A stretch of 64,000 nt of DNA from an uncultured Clostridia bacterium (GTDB lineage: Bacteria; Bacillota; Clostridia; Oscillospirales; Ruminococcaceae), in NCBI GenBank assembly GCA_947625375.1, contig CANQOC010000010.1:26379-90378 (forward strand), written 5' to 3'. This document shows, piece after piece, positions 17,000 through 24,410 of this stretch. How positions within the stretch are numbered: the stretch's first letter is position 1; every line of letters begins with the position of its first letter. A program made the translations under genes and the position numbers. Under the pieces are notes generated by a model that worked only from the letters and a program-made list of their open reading frames with translations, was not told where the DNA came from and did not search any database.

Positions 17000-17028
17000 A
17001 TTATATCACCGCTTTAAAACTCTGTCAA
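17000..17028 (-). promoter_or_regulatory. Promoter of the T-box operon
   Basis: Minus-strand TTGACA (17028-17023), exactly 17 bp, TATAAT (17005-17000): a perfect consensus. Confidence 0.9.
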
Positions 17029-17094
17029 TCGGCGATTTTAATAAATTTTTGCGGTCAGACGCGGCGGGATTACGCAAAATAACGGGGAAGGGCG

Positions 17095-17205
17095 TATAGA
17101 GGACAGAAGTGAGATTGTCAGAAGTCAGAAGATGGAAGGTAGAGGTTAAATGATAGAAGATAGAAGTCTGATTTCTGACCTCTCATATCTGTCTTCTGAC
17201 TGCGA
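17095..17205. repeat. Heptamer array switching from purine- to pyrimidine-rich
   Basis: Units of 7 bases such as AGAGGAC, AGAAGTG, CAGAAGT and TAGAAGA switch midway to CTGATTT, CTGACCT, CTGTCTT. The whole can therefore fold back on itself as an imperfect hairpin. A near-identical opening block recurs at 17682. Confidence 0.65.
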
Positions 17206-17660
17206 CGGCGCGACCACTCCCCTCAAGGGGAGTGGTACCGGGCGGGGAGGACACTTGCGCAGGTATATTAAAAGCATGAGCGGCGTCATACCTTGCCTAA
17301 AAGGAGTCCGCCTTTGGCGGACGGCTAATCACATCACCTTAGCGGTGACGTGATTACGCCTGTTCCCCCACCCCTACCCCTCCCAGACGGGGAGGGGACA
17401 TGGAGGACACTTTGGCAGGTTTTAGAAAAATTGTGTGCTGACGCACTGCCGTAAATAAGGAATTCGCTTCGCTCATACCATTTTTAGACTCCCACCCCCT
17501 TCCCCCTCCCACATGGGAGGGGGTTCGTTGCCAAAGTTTGGAGAGCCGCCTGACGGCGGGGGAAATTTGTTGTAGCGTCATGCTTAGCTATTGGTGCACG
17601 CTTTGTGGCGGACGATAAACGTATCATTTTTGATGTTTCTCCGTTCTTTTCCTTCCACAC
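17206..17660 (+). repeat. Intergenic hairpin-mosaic repeat
   Basis: Modules in order: CACTCCCC/GGGGAGTG hairpin, the GCGCAGGTATATTAAAAGCATGAGCGGCGTC-type block, a CCGCCTTTGGCGGACGG hairpin, CCCCTCCC/GGGGAGGGG, the GGAATTCGCTTCGCTCAT block, CCCCCTCCC-ACAT-GGGAGGGGG, and the CCGCCTGACGGCGGGG hairpin. No gene is visible between 17030 and 18480; short frames here run through repeats. Confidence 0.7.
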
Positions 17661-17681
17661 CCCCTGCCCGATTAGAGGACA

Positions 17682-17778
17682 GAAGTGAGATTGTCAGAAG
17701 TCAGAAGTTAGAGATTAGAAGATAGAGGATAGAAAACAGAAGTCTGATTTCTGACCTCTCATATCTGTCTTCTGACCG
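17682..17778. repeat. Heptamer array, second copy of the 17.1-kb type
   Basis: It begins with the same AGAGGACAGAAGTGAGATTG block as the array at 17.1 kb, then differs in unit number before the shared pyrimidine-rich part. Related arrays with variable unit number are the mark of slippage or recombination. Confidence 0.6.
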
Positions 17779-17789
17779 CGACGGCGCGA

Positions 17790-17955
17790 CCACTACCCTC
17801 GAGGGGAGTGGTACCGGGTGGGGAGGACACTTTCGCAGGTTTTAGAAAAAATGCGTGCTGACGCACTGCCCTGTTATAAGGAATTCGCTTCGCTCATGCT
17901 ATCTATAGACTCCTATCCCCCTGTCCCCCTTTCCACATGGAAAGGGGGAACGCAT
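17790..17955 (+). repeat. Intergenic hairpin-mosaic repeat with altered stem
   Basis: The module order is as at 17206, but the central hairpin is CCCCCTTTCC-ACAT-GGAAAGGGGG instead of CCCCCTCCC-ACAT-GGGAGGGGG. Both arms have changed together, so pairing is preserved. Confidence 0.65.
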
Positions 17956-18017
17956 CGCTTCGGCTGTCTGCGGTAGAAGCAGCGGAGGCGCAGCCGCGAC
18001 CGCCGAAAGGCGGTCGA

Positions 18018-18186
18018 AACGAAGGCAGCAGAAAAAATCCCTCCGGGTTTTTCCTGCTGCCTTCGTTTGCGCGCGAAGCGCGCCCGGCTGCGTGCATAAG
18101 CTTGTTTTATAGCTGTTCACGCTTCGCAATCGTATACGATTGATTGCTCGCGTTCACAGATAAAACAAGCGTATGCTCCTATGGCG
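18018..18186 (+). repeat. Composite structured element, copy A (upstream of the arabinofuranosidase gene)
   Basis: It has a long hairpin (18018-18068; 15-bp outer stem AAACGAAGGCAGCAG and complement, inner AAAAA/TTTTT and CCC/GGG), a small GCGCGC-GAA-GCGCGC-type hairpin, then a 99-bp block (18088-18186). That block is itself an imperfect palindrome: CTTGTTTTAT...ATAAAACAAG outside and CAATCG-TATA-CGATTG inside. Copy B at 20.2-20.4 kb keeps the layout. It could be a small non-autonomous mobile element or a structured RNA. Confidence 0.65.
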
Positions 18187-18424
18187 GGATTATGAAACGA
18201 AAGCAGAATCAAATTGCCCGCCTTCGTCATACATGCACAAACTTTTCCGCGAGCGTGCTCGGCAGTTTCCCACATTGGTCATGCGCGAAGGTCCGGCTGA
18301 TACGGCGAGGCTGTTTTACCCCGCCGCGCATGCTGCCCGGCAAGTCCACGCACGGTTTTTTGCGGCGCGGACAGCCGCCATGACGCCGCATAACAATATA
18401 TCAAAAAAATCCTCTAAAAAGCTG

Positions 18425-18453
18425 TTGACACGGGGGCATTTAACGTGTAAAAT
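18425..18453 (+). promoter_or_regulatory. Promoter of the GH51 gene
   Basis: TTGACA (18425-18430), 17-bp spacer, TAAAAT (18448-18453). Confidence 0.8.
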
Positions 18454-18483
18454 ATCAGCATAAAGACTTGTAGGAGGATAATT

Positions 18484-19956
18484 ATGGCTGATTTGAAAAT
18501 GACAATCGACAAGACCAACAGAATATCAAAAATCAACAAGGAAATTTACGGGCACTTCGCCGAGCACCTCGGCCGCTGCATCTACGGCGGAATCTATGTC
18601 GGCAAGGACTCGCCCATTCCGAACGTCAACGGAATCCGCACCGACGTCGTCGAGGCGCTTAAGGCGATAAAGCTTCCGGTCCTCCGCTGGCCGGGCGGCT
18701 GTTTTGCCGATACATATCACTGGCGCGACGGCATCGGTCCGAAGGAAAACCGAAAGAAAATCGTCAATATCCACTGGGGCGGCGTCACCGAGGACAACTC
18801 CTTCGGGACGCACGAATTCCTCGACTTCTGCGAAGCCGTCGGCTGTGAGGCATATGTCGCGCTGAACGTCGGCTCAGGGACGGTTCAGGAGGCCGCCGAG
18901 TGGATGGAATACATGACCTCGGCAAACGAAAGTCCGATGACCGAGCTCAGAAAGAAGAACGGCCGCGAAAAGCCTTGGAAGGTCAAGTATGTCGGCATCG
19001 GCAACGAAAACTGGGGCTGCGGCGGCGAGATGAACGCCGACTTCTATTCGAGCCTCTATAAACAGTACCACTGCTTCGCAAGAGGCGCCGAGCAGCAGAT
19101 TGCCTGCGGCCCCAACTCGAACGATGTCGGCTGGACCGAGGCGATGATGAGCAAAGTCGGCGCACATCAGATGCAGGGTCTTTCGCTTCATCACTACACC
19201 GTCCCGACAAATCAGTGGGAGCACAAGGGCGATTCCGTAAGCTTCTCGGAGGACGAATACTACAACACCCTCCAGCACACTTGGTTCATGGAGAGAATCC
19301 TCAAGGACCAAGAGGCGGTCATGCAGAGATATGACAATGACCACAGAATCGGCCTTGTCGTCGACGAGTGGGGACTTTGGGCGGACGTCATCGAGGGCAC
19401 AAACCCCGGCTTCCTCTATCAGCAGAACACGATGCGCGACGCCGTCCTTGCCGCAATCAACCTCAATCTCTTCAATCAACATTCGTCGAGAGTCAAGATG
19501 GCGAACATCGCGCAGATGGTGAACGTCCTCCAGGCCATCATTCTCACCGAGGGCGAAAAGATGGTCAAGACCCCGACGTATCACGTCTTCGATATGTTCA
19601 AGGAGCACATGGAGGCCGAGCTTGTCTATTCGTCCTGCGAAAACAAGGAGATTGAAGCGAAGGACGGGAAATTCCCCGCGGTTTCGCAGTCGGTCTCGGT
19701 CGACGCCGACGGAAAAATGCACATCACAATCAGCAACGCCTCTCTCGACGAGGATTTCGGCATCGACTGCGCGATTCCGCGCTCGGAATACAAGACCGTT
19801 TCGGCGAAGATTCTCACCGAAAAGTACAACGCGCTAAACGATTTCGACGCGCCCGACCGCGTCGTCCCGAAAAACTTCGACGGAATTAAGCTTAGCGGCG
19901 AAAAGCTGAGCTTCACTCTGCCGCGCTGCTCGGTTCTGGCGATTGAGCTGTGCTGA
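18484..19956 (+). CDS. GH51 alpha-L-arabinofuranosidase
   Basis: This 490-aa intracellular enzyme (no signal peptide) removes arabinofuranosyl side chains from arabinoxylan or arabinan oligosaccharides. TAGGAGG lies 8 bases before the ATG. The barrel carries IYGHFAEHLGRCIYGG and RWPGGCFADTYHW. The acid/base is E175 in GIGNENWGCGG and the nucleophile is E295 in LVVDEWGLW. A C-terminal beta-sandwich follows (SQSVSVDADGKMHITISNAS...). Its length matches the family. It is in an operon with the small DUF6171 gene, which overlaps its stop. Together with GH39 and GH5 it indicates use of plant hemicellulose. Confidence 0.95.
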   Translation: MADLKMTIDKTNRISKINKEIYGHFAEHLGRCIYGGIYVGKDSPIPNVNGIRTDVVEALKAIKLPVLRWPGGCFADTYHWRDGIGPKENRKKIVNIHWGGVTEDNSFGTHEFLDFCEAVGCEAYVALNVGSGTVQEAAEWMEYMTSANESPMTELRKKNGREKPWKVKYVGIGNENWGCGGEMNADFYSSLYKQYHCFARGAEQQIACGPNSNDVGWTEAMMSKVGAHQMQGLSLHHYTVPTNQWEHKGDSVSFSEDEYYNTLQHTWFMERILKDQEAVMQRYDNDHRIGLVVDEWGLWADVIEGTNPGFLYQQNTMRDAVLAAINLNLFNQHSSRVKMANIAQMVNVLQAIILTEGEKMVKTPTYHVFDMFKEHMEAELVYSSCENKEIEAKDGKFPAVSQSVSVDADGKMHITISNASLDEDFGIDCAIPRSEYKTVSAKILTEKYNALNDFDAPDRVVPKNFDGIKLSGEKLSFTLPRCSVLAIELC

Positions 19957-20213
19957 GCGAGAAAAAGCCGTTCTGCAAGCGGTGTCTTCTCTTGGACATC
20001 GACCCCGACGGACTCTATAAAAAGGTCAGCGAGCTTATTTCGCTGATGCCGGAGGACATAAGGGCGGACGCCGACGAATACGAGCGCCGGCTGTCGCTCT
20101 GCCGCTCCTGCGCGAGCCTTCGGGACGGACTCTGCGGCGAATGCGGCTGCTTCGTCGAGCTCCGCGCCGCGGCGAAGAAGAACTACTGCCCGAGCGCGTA
20201 TCACTACTGGTGA
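19950..20213 (+). CDS. Small cysteine-rich protein, DUF6171-like
   Basis: This 87-aa protein has unknown function. Cysteine pairs are arranged as FCKRC near the start, CRSC in the middle, GLCGECGCFVELRAA and a final CP, suggesting one or two metal sites. The pattern resembles the DUF6171 family, recognised from memory. It starts at GTG 19950, overlapping the last codons of the arabinofuranosidase gene; this implies coupled translation, since the ribosome binding site is weak. Confidence 0.65.
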   Translation: MLSEKKPFCKRCLLLDIDPDGLYKKVSELISLMPEDIRADADEYERRLSLCRSCASLRDGLCGECGCFVELRAAAKKNYCPSAYHYW

Positions 20214-20243
20214 GGCGGGCGCAGTCCGATGCGCGAAGCGCAT

Positions 20244-20416
20244 GAACAAAAGAGCAGGAAAACTCCAGTTGGAGCTTTCCTGCTTATTTTGTTCCGACCG
20301 CCTTCGGCGGTCGAGGACTGCGTGCATAAGCTTGTTTTATAGCTGTTCACGCATCGCAATCGAGAACGATTGATTGCTCGCGTTCACAGATAAAACAAGC
20401 GTATGCTCCTATGGCG
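20244..20416 (+). repeat. Composite structured element, copy B (downstream of the arabinofuranosidase operon)
   Basis: It has the same layout as copy A. A long hairpin spans ~20244-20294 (GAACAAAA...TTTTGTTC outside, GAGCAGGAAA...TTTCCTGCT and CTCC-AGTT-GGAG inside). A GACCGCC-TTC-GGCGGTC hairpin follows, then the 99-bp block at 20318-20416, which differs from copy A at only about four bases (loop TATA to AGAA; CTTCG to CATCG). The long hairpin has a wholly different sequence but the same shape. Confidence 0.65.
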
Positions 20417-20444
20417 TGTGGTTTTGAACAGACGTAGCTTTGGT

Positions 20445-20575
20445 GTGTCAAACACCCCCTTTCCATGTGGAAAAGGGGGGACAGGGGGATAGGAGTTTTA
20501 AGATAGCATGAGCGAAGCGAATTCCTTATCCTCTACCCTCCATCTTCTATCCTCTACCCTCTATCTTCCCCATCC
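20445..20575 (-). repeat. Hairpin-mosaic fragment plus heptamers
   Basis: A reverse copy of the CTTCGCTCATGCTATCTTAAAACTCC-type block and the CCCCCTTTTCC/GGAAAGGGGG stem is followed by CCTCTAC/CTTCTAT heptamers that run into the 3' end of the pspC gene. Confidence 0.6.
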
Positions 20576-20781
20576 TCCACAATCACCGTGCCGTTCGGCA
20601 TCTCGGGGATTACCAGCGCGCAAATGATGTACGCGAGAATGCCCGTGCCGAAGCAGAGGGCAAGAATCGCCCAGATGACCCGGATGAGGGTCGGGTCAAT
20701 GTTGAAATACTCCCCTATTCCGCCGCAGACGCCGGATACTTGGCGGTTGCTGCGCGACTTATAAAGCTTCTTTGTTGCCAT
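20554..20781 (-). CDS. PspC-domain membrane protein
   Basis: This 75-aa protein carries a PspC domain, found in phage-shock and envelope-stress proteins. The sequence KLYKSRSNRQVSGVCGGIGEYFNIDPTLIRVIWAI is the domain signature, followed by a hydrophobic segment (LALCFGTGILAYIICALVIP) and a short acidic tail. ATG 20781 follows GGAGG by 8 bases. The gene is 19 bases downstream of the FNT channel gene and probably co-transcribed with it. In Firmicutes such short PspC proteins are often stand-alone envelope proteins of uncertain role. Confidence 0.88.
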   Translation of the reverse strand: MATKKLYKSRSNRQVSGVCGGIGEYFNIDPTLIRVIWAILALCFGTGILAYIICALVIPEMPNGTVIVEDGEDRG

Positions 20782-20800
20782 TTCGTTTACCTCCAATCCG

Positions 20801-21418
20801 TCAGACGGTGTTTTTAAGTCTTACAAGTGCGGCGAGTGTGAGCGCGCCGACGGTGTTCCCGAGCACCACTGCGATGATGAACCCGAGATATTCAATCCCG
20901 ATCATTCCCGCCGCGGCGAAATAAAACATATCCGCAATCGAGTGCTCAAATCCCGCCAGAATAAATACCGGTATGCAGAAGATTATCCCGACGTCGCTCC
21001 CGAGCTTATATATCTTCACGGCGGCATACATCAGCACCCCGCAGAAGCACCCGAGCAGAAATGCCTTTAAAATTCCCCCGTCGAGCTTCGCGATGCAGCT
21101 CTCGGCAGCCCTATCGATAATCTGCGGTCTTGCGGCGCGCATTATCAGTCCGGTGACCGTTGAGCCGATAAAGTTTCCGAGCAGTCCGACAAAGAGCGCG
21201 GCACAGATTTTTCCGTCGAATTCTTCGGCGCAGAAGCCGATTTTCCCCGTGAACAAATAAAGGTCAAGGTGACAGATGCAAAGCAGGGCGACGGAGAAGA
21301 GCACCGCTCCCAAAAACCTGTTTTCAACGCTCAGAAGAACCGTTCCCCCGATTGAAATAAGGAGTCCGGAGGCAATCCCGCCGAAAAACGCGGGGAAATG
21401 TGTCCTAAGCTTTTTCAT
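20801..21418 (-). CDS. Formate/nitrite transporter (FNT) family channel
   Basis: The product is a 205-aa membrane protein with about six hydrophobic segments. FNT hallmarks are seen in the HLDLYLFTGKIGF stretch, in GLLGNFIGSTVTG and in AGFEHSIADMFYF, which carries the conserved pore histidine. FNT proteins move formate, nitrite, lactate or hydrosulfide as weak acids across the membrane. At 205 aa it is shorter than the typical ~260-280 aa because the termini and loops are compact. GAGGG precedes the ATG. Formate is the most natural substrate for a fermentative anaerobe, but this is inference. Confidence 0.82.
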   Translation of the reverse strand: MKKLRTHFPAFFGGIASGLLISIGGTVLLSVENRFLGAVLFSVALLCICHLDLYLFTGKIGFCAEEFDGKICAALFVGLLGNFIGSTVTGLIMRAARPQIIDRAAESCIAKLDGGILKAFLLGCFCGVLMYAAVKIYKLGSDVGIIFCIPVFILAGFEHSIADMFYFAAAGMIGIEYLGFIIAVVLGNTVGALTLAALVRLKNTV

Positions 21419-21440
21419 GTTTTTCCCTCTCAGTTCAATT

Positions 21441-22622
21441 TTATCCGTTAAGCATTTTATAGAGCCGCACCATCGCCTCGGTGGTCCTTTCGCGGGTCGA
21501 GAACGACGTCAGCCTGAAATATCCGGCGCCGTTTTTGCCGAAGCCCTCGCCCGGAGTGCCGACGACGTTCGCCTCGGTAAGAAGCCTGTCGAAGAACTCC
21601 CATGAACCCGCTCCGTTCGGGCACTTGAGCCAGATATAGGGCGAATTCTTCCCGCCGTAATACTTTATTCCGCAGCGGTCGAGACCGTTCATCAGAATCC
21701 TCGCGTTCTCCTGATAATAGGCGATGTTTTCTTTGACCTGCCGCTGTCCCTCGGGGGTGAAGACCGCCTCGGCGGCCCGCTGAATCACATAGGCGACGCC
21801 GTTGAACTTTGTCGTCTGACGCCTCAGCCACATCGCGTTGAGGTCGCCCTCCGCCTTCAATGTCTTCGGGACGATTGTATATCCGCACCTTGTGCCGGTA
21901 AAGCCGGCAGTCTTCGAGAGCGAGCAGAATTCGATTACGCACTCCCTCGCGCCCTCGACCTCGTAGGCCGTTCTCGGGACATCGGAGTCGGTGACAAATG
22001 CCTCATATGCCGAATCGAGAAGAATCACGGCGCCGTTTTCGCGGGCATAGTCAATCCACTCCTTAAGCTGTGCGCGGGTATATGCCGCTCCGGTCGGATT
22101 GTTCGGCGTACAAAGATAGATTATGTCCGCCTTTACGCTCCTGTCCGGCATCGGCAGGAAGCCGTTCTCCTCGGTCGCGTCGGCATAGATAATCCTCCGC
22201 CCCGCCATGACGTTTGTGTCGACGTATACCGGATATACCGGGTCGGTCACAAGGACGGTGTTGTCGGCGTCGAAGAGGTCGAGGATATTTCCGAGGTCGC
22301 TCTTTGCGCCGTCCGAGACAAAGATTTCCCAGTAGTCGAGGTCGACCCCGCGCGCGGCGTAGTACCCCTTTATCGCGTTGATGAGGAAGTCATAGCCGTT
22401 GTCGTCGACATAGCCGCGGAAGGTCTCTTTCCTGCCCATCTCCGCCGCCGCCTTTTCCATCGCTTCGACGACCGCCGGCGCAAGCGGCAGGGTCACGTCG
22501 CCGATGCCCATTTTGATGATGTCCGCCTCGGGGTGCGCCGAGGCGTACTCGCGAAGCCGGTGGGCAATCTCGATGAACAGGTAGCTCTTTTTTACGTTTT
22601 CATAGTTGCAGTTTATTTTCAT
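21441..22622 (-). CDS. dapL: LL-diaminopimelate aminotransferase
   Basis: DapL converts tetrahydrodipicolinate directly to LL-diaminopimelate with glutamate, bypassing the succinylase and acetylase routes of lysine and peptidoglycan synthesis. The 393-aa fold type I aminotransferase starts at ATG 22622 after AGGTGAT. It shows KMGIGDVTLPLAP, SDGAKSDLGN, the TPNNPTGA substrate loop and PLP lysine K237 in SLSKTAGFTGTRCGY, all DapL-typical. It lies beside, but separate from, the dapA-lysA-dapF operon, with hairpin repeats in between. I saw no dapB in the window. Confidence 0.95.
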   Translation of the reverse strand: MKINCNYENVKKSYLFIEIAHRLREYASAHPEADIIKMGIGDVTLPLAPAVVEAMEKAAAEMGRKETFRGYVDDNGYDFLINAIKGYYAARGVDLDYWEIFVSDGAKSDLGNILDLFDADNTVLVTDPVYPVYVDTNVMAGRRIIYADATEENGFLPMPDRSVKADIIYLCTPNNPTGAAYTRAQLKEWIDYARENGAVILLDSAYEAFVTDSDVPRTAYEVEGARECVIEFCSLSKTAGFTGTRCGYTIVPKTLKAEGDLNAMWLRRQTTKFNGVAYVIQRAAEAVFTPEGQRQVKENIAYYQENARILMNGLDRCGIKYYGGKNSPYIWLKCPNGAGSWEFFDRLLTEANVVGTPGEGFGKNGAGYFRLTSFSTRERTTEAMVRLYKMLNG

Positions 22623-22669
22623 TGGTATCACCTTTCTTTACTGATTTAGTGTGATTTATAGAGGTTTGA

Positions 22670-22738
22670 TATCTGCCGTCTAACATCTATCTTCTATCTT
22701 CTGACTTCTATCATCTATCTTCTAACTTCTGTCTTCTA
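22670..22738. repeat. Heptamer array upstream of the triplicated repeat
   Basis: A clean run of 7-base units: CTTCTAT, CTTCTGA, CTTCTAT, CATCTAT, CTTCTAA, CTTCTGT, CTTCTAA. The same arrays separate the three 207-bp repeats that follow (22960-23008, 23216-23283, 23490-23558). Confidence 0.75.
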
Positions 22739-22739
22739 A

Positions 22740-22947
22740 CCGGGGGCGCAGCCCCCGCGCACGAAGTGCGCGCGCCGACGCGTTCCGCGCGGCGGCAGAC
22801 CGTCCTCGACGGTCAGGCTGCGCTCCGGCGGGCGGAAAGCGCAAGCCGGTCATCAATCGCAGGTGTCATAGCGCCGAACTGCGCCGTCGAGGTGCAAAAG
22901 CGTCGGCTTGTCAGTCAAGCGAGGCGGCCGCTCCGCCCGCTTCCGAC
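22740..22947. repeat. 207-bp hairpin-rich repeat, copy 1
   Basis: It is made of consecutive small hairpins: GGGGGC-GCA-GCCCCC, GCGCAC-GAA-GTGCGC, GACCGTC-CTC-GACGGTC and others, ending near GAGGCGGCCGCTCCGCCC. Two near-identical copies follow at 23010 and 23284. Confidence 0.85.
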
Positions 22948-23009
22948 CGCTGTCCTCTGACTTCTGCCTCTATCTTCTGACCTCTGTCTTCTAACTTCTG
23001 CCTTCTAAC

Positions 23010-23215
23010 CGGGGGCGCAGCCCCCGCGCACGAAGTGCGCGCGCCGACGCGTTCCGCGCGGCGGCAGACCGTCCCCGACGGTCAGGCTGCGCTCCGGCGG
23101 GCGGAAAGCGCAAGCCGGTCATCATTCGCCGGGATCATAGCGCCGGACTGCGCCGTCGGGGTGCAAATGCGACGGTTTGTCAGTCAAACGAGGCGCCGCT
23201 CCGCCCGCTTCCGAC
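23010..23215. repeat. 207-bp hairpin-rich repeat, copy 2
   Basis: It shares most of copy 1. Differences include GACCGTC-CCC-GACGGTC (changed loop) and CGACGGTTTGTC in place of CGTCGGCTTGTC. Confidence 0.85.
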
Positions 23216-23283
23216 ATCTGACCTCTGACTTCTGCCTCTATCTTCTGACTTCTATCATCTATCTTCTAACTTCTATCTTCTAA

Positions 23284-23489
23284 CCGGGGCGCAGCCCCCG
23301 CGCACGAAGTGCGCGCGCCGACGCGTTCCGCGCGGCGGCAGACCGTCCCCGACGGTCAGGCTGCGCTCCGGCGGGCGGAAAGCGCAAGCCGGTCATCAAT
23401 CGCAGGGGTCATAGCGCCGGACTGCTTCGTCGAGGTGCAAAAGCGTCGGCTTGTCAGTCAAGCGAGGCGGCCGCTCCGCCCGCTTCTGA
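23284..23489. repeat. 207-bp hairpin-rich repeat, copy 3
   Basis: It is close to copies 1 and 2, with one G lost from the opening stem (CCGGGGCGCAG). No gene is seen between dapL and dapF; short frames inside the three copies simply follow the repeat. Confidence 0.85.
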
Positions 23490-23561
23490 CATCTGTCTTC
23501 CGACATCTGCCTTCTATTTCTGACATCTGACCTCTGATATCTGTCCTCTGACGTGACTCCG

Positions 23562-24401
23562 TCACGCCTGCACTTCCCCCTCGAACGCAGTCTCAGCCGG
23601 GCCGGTCATACTCACGCCGAAGCCGTCCGAGATGACGATTTCGAGGTCGCCGCCGAGGAGCTTTACCGTGATTTTTTCGCCGAGCGGCGATATCCCCGTC
23701 TTAACGGCGGCGGCAGCGACCGCACATGCGCCGGTGCCGCAGGCCATCGTCTCTCCGCTCCCCCGCTCCCAAACGCGCATCGACAGCGTATGGGCGTCAA
23801 TCACGTTGACGAACTCGGTGTTGACACGGTCGGGGAAAATCGCGTTATGCTCGAACTCCGGGCCGATTTTGTCGAGCGGCAGTTTTGATATATCCTCATC
23901 GGTGAATACGACAAGGTGCGGATTTCCCATCGAGACGGCAGTCCCGCGCCATGTCCTGCCGCAGACGTCTATCGGCGCGTCAATCATCTCGGGCGAGCCG
24001 CATATCACCGGAACGCTTTTTGACGAAAACTCCGCCTTTCCCATGTCGACGGTGACGCTTCCGACCTTTCCGTCGGAAACGTGGAGCTTAAGCGTCTTTA
24101 TCCCCGCGAGGGTTTCGAGAGTGACCTCGGTCTTGTCGGTCAGACCCTTGTCATAGACGTACTTCCCGATGCAGCGCGAGCCGTTGCCGCACATTTTTCC
24201 CTCGCTTCCGTCGGCGTTGAACATTCTCATTCTGAAGTCGGCGACGTCGGACGGACAGATGAGAATTATCCCGTCGCCGCCAATAGAGCGCCTTCGGTCG
24301 GAAAGCCGGACGGACAGCGCCTCGGGGTCGTCGACCTTTTCTTTAAAGCAGTTAATATAAATATAGTCGTTGGCTATGCCGTGCATTTTAGTGAATTTCA
24401 T
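23562..24401 (-). CDS. dapF: Diaminopimelate epimerase
   Basis: DapF converts LL- to meso-diaminopimelate, the peptidoglycan cross-linker and lysine precursor, using a cysteine pair without cofactor. The 279-aa protein has C71 in KMCGNGSRC and C221 in ETMACGTGACA, the two catalytic cysteines, plus the opening FTKMHGIANDYIY. GGAGACACCG precedes the ATG. It is the last gene of the lysine-riboswitch operon dapA-lysA-dapF, nine bases after lysA. Its stop is close to heptamer and hairpin repeats. Confidence 0.97.
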   Translation of the reverse strand: MKFTKMHGIANDYIYINCFKEKVDDPEALSVRLSDRRRSIGGDGIILICPSDVADFRMRMFNADGSEGKMCGNGSRCIGKYVYDKGLTDKTEVTLETLAGIKTLKLHVSDGKVGSVTVDMGKAEFSSKSVPVICGSPEMIDAPIDVCGRTWRGTAVSMGNPHLVVFTDEDISKLPLDKIGPEFEHNAIFPDRVNTEFVNVIDAHTLSMRVWERGSGETMACGTGACAVAAAAVKTGISPLGEKITVKLLGGDLEIVISDGFGVSMTGPAETAFEGEVQA

Positions 24402-24410
24402 CGGTGTCTC

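Noticed and set aside
18173..18463. 96-codon frame upstream of the GH51 gene
   Set aside because: It begins inside the palindromic repeat and runs through the GH51 promoter. It has no domain and no binding site.
22740..23489. CRISPR array
   Set aside because: The repeated unit is ~207 bp, there are only three copies, the spacers are low-complexity heptamers and no cas genes are near.
22766..23530. Three similar short frames (about 64-82 codons, Arg/Ala-rich) within the triplicated repeat
   Set aside because: They are conserved only because the DNA repeat is. They have no binding site, begin inside a hairpin and diverge at the spacer.
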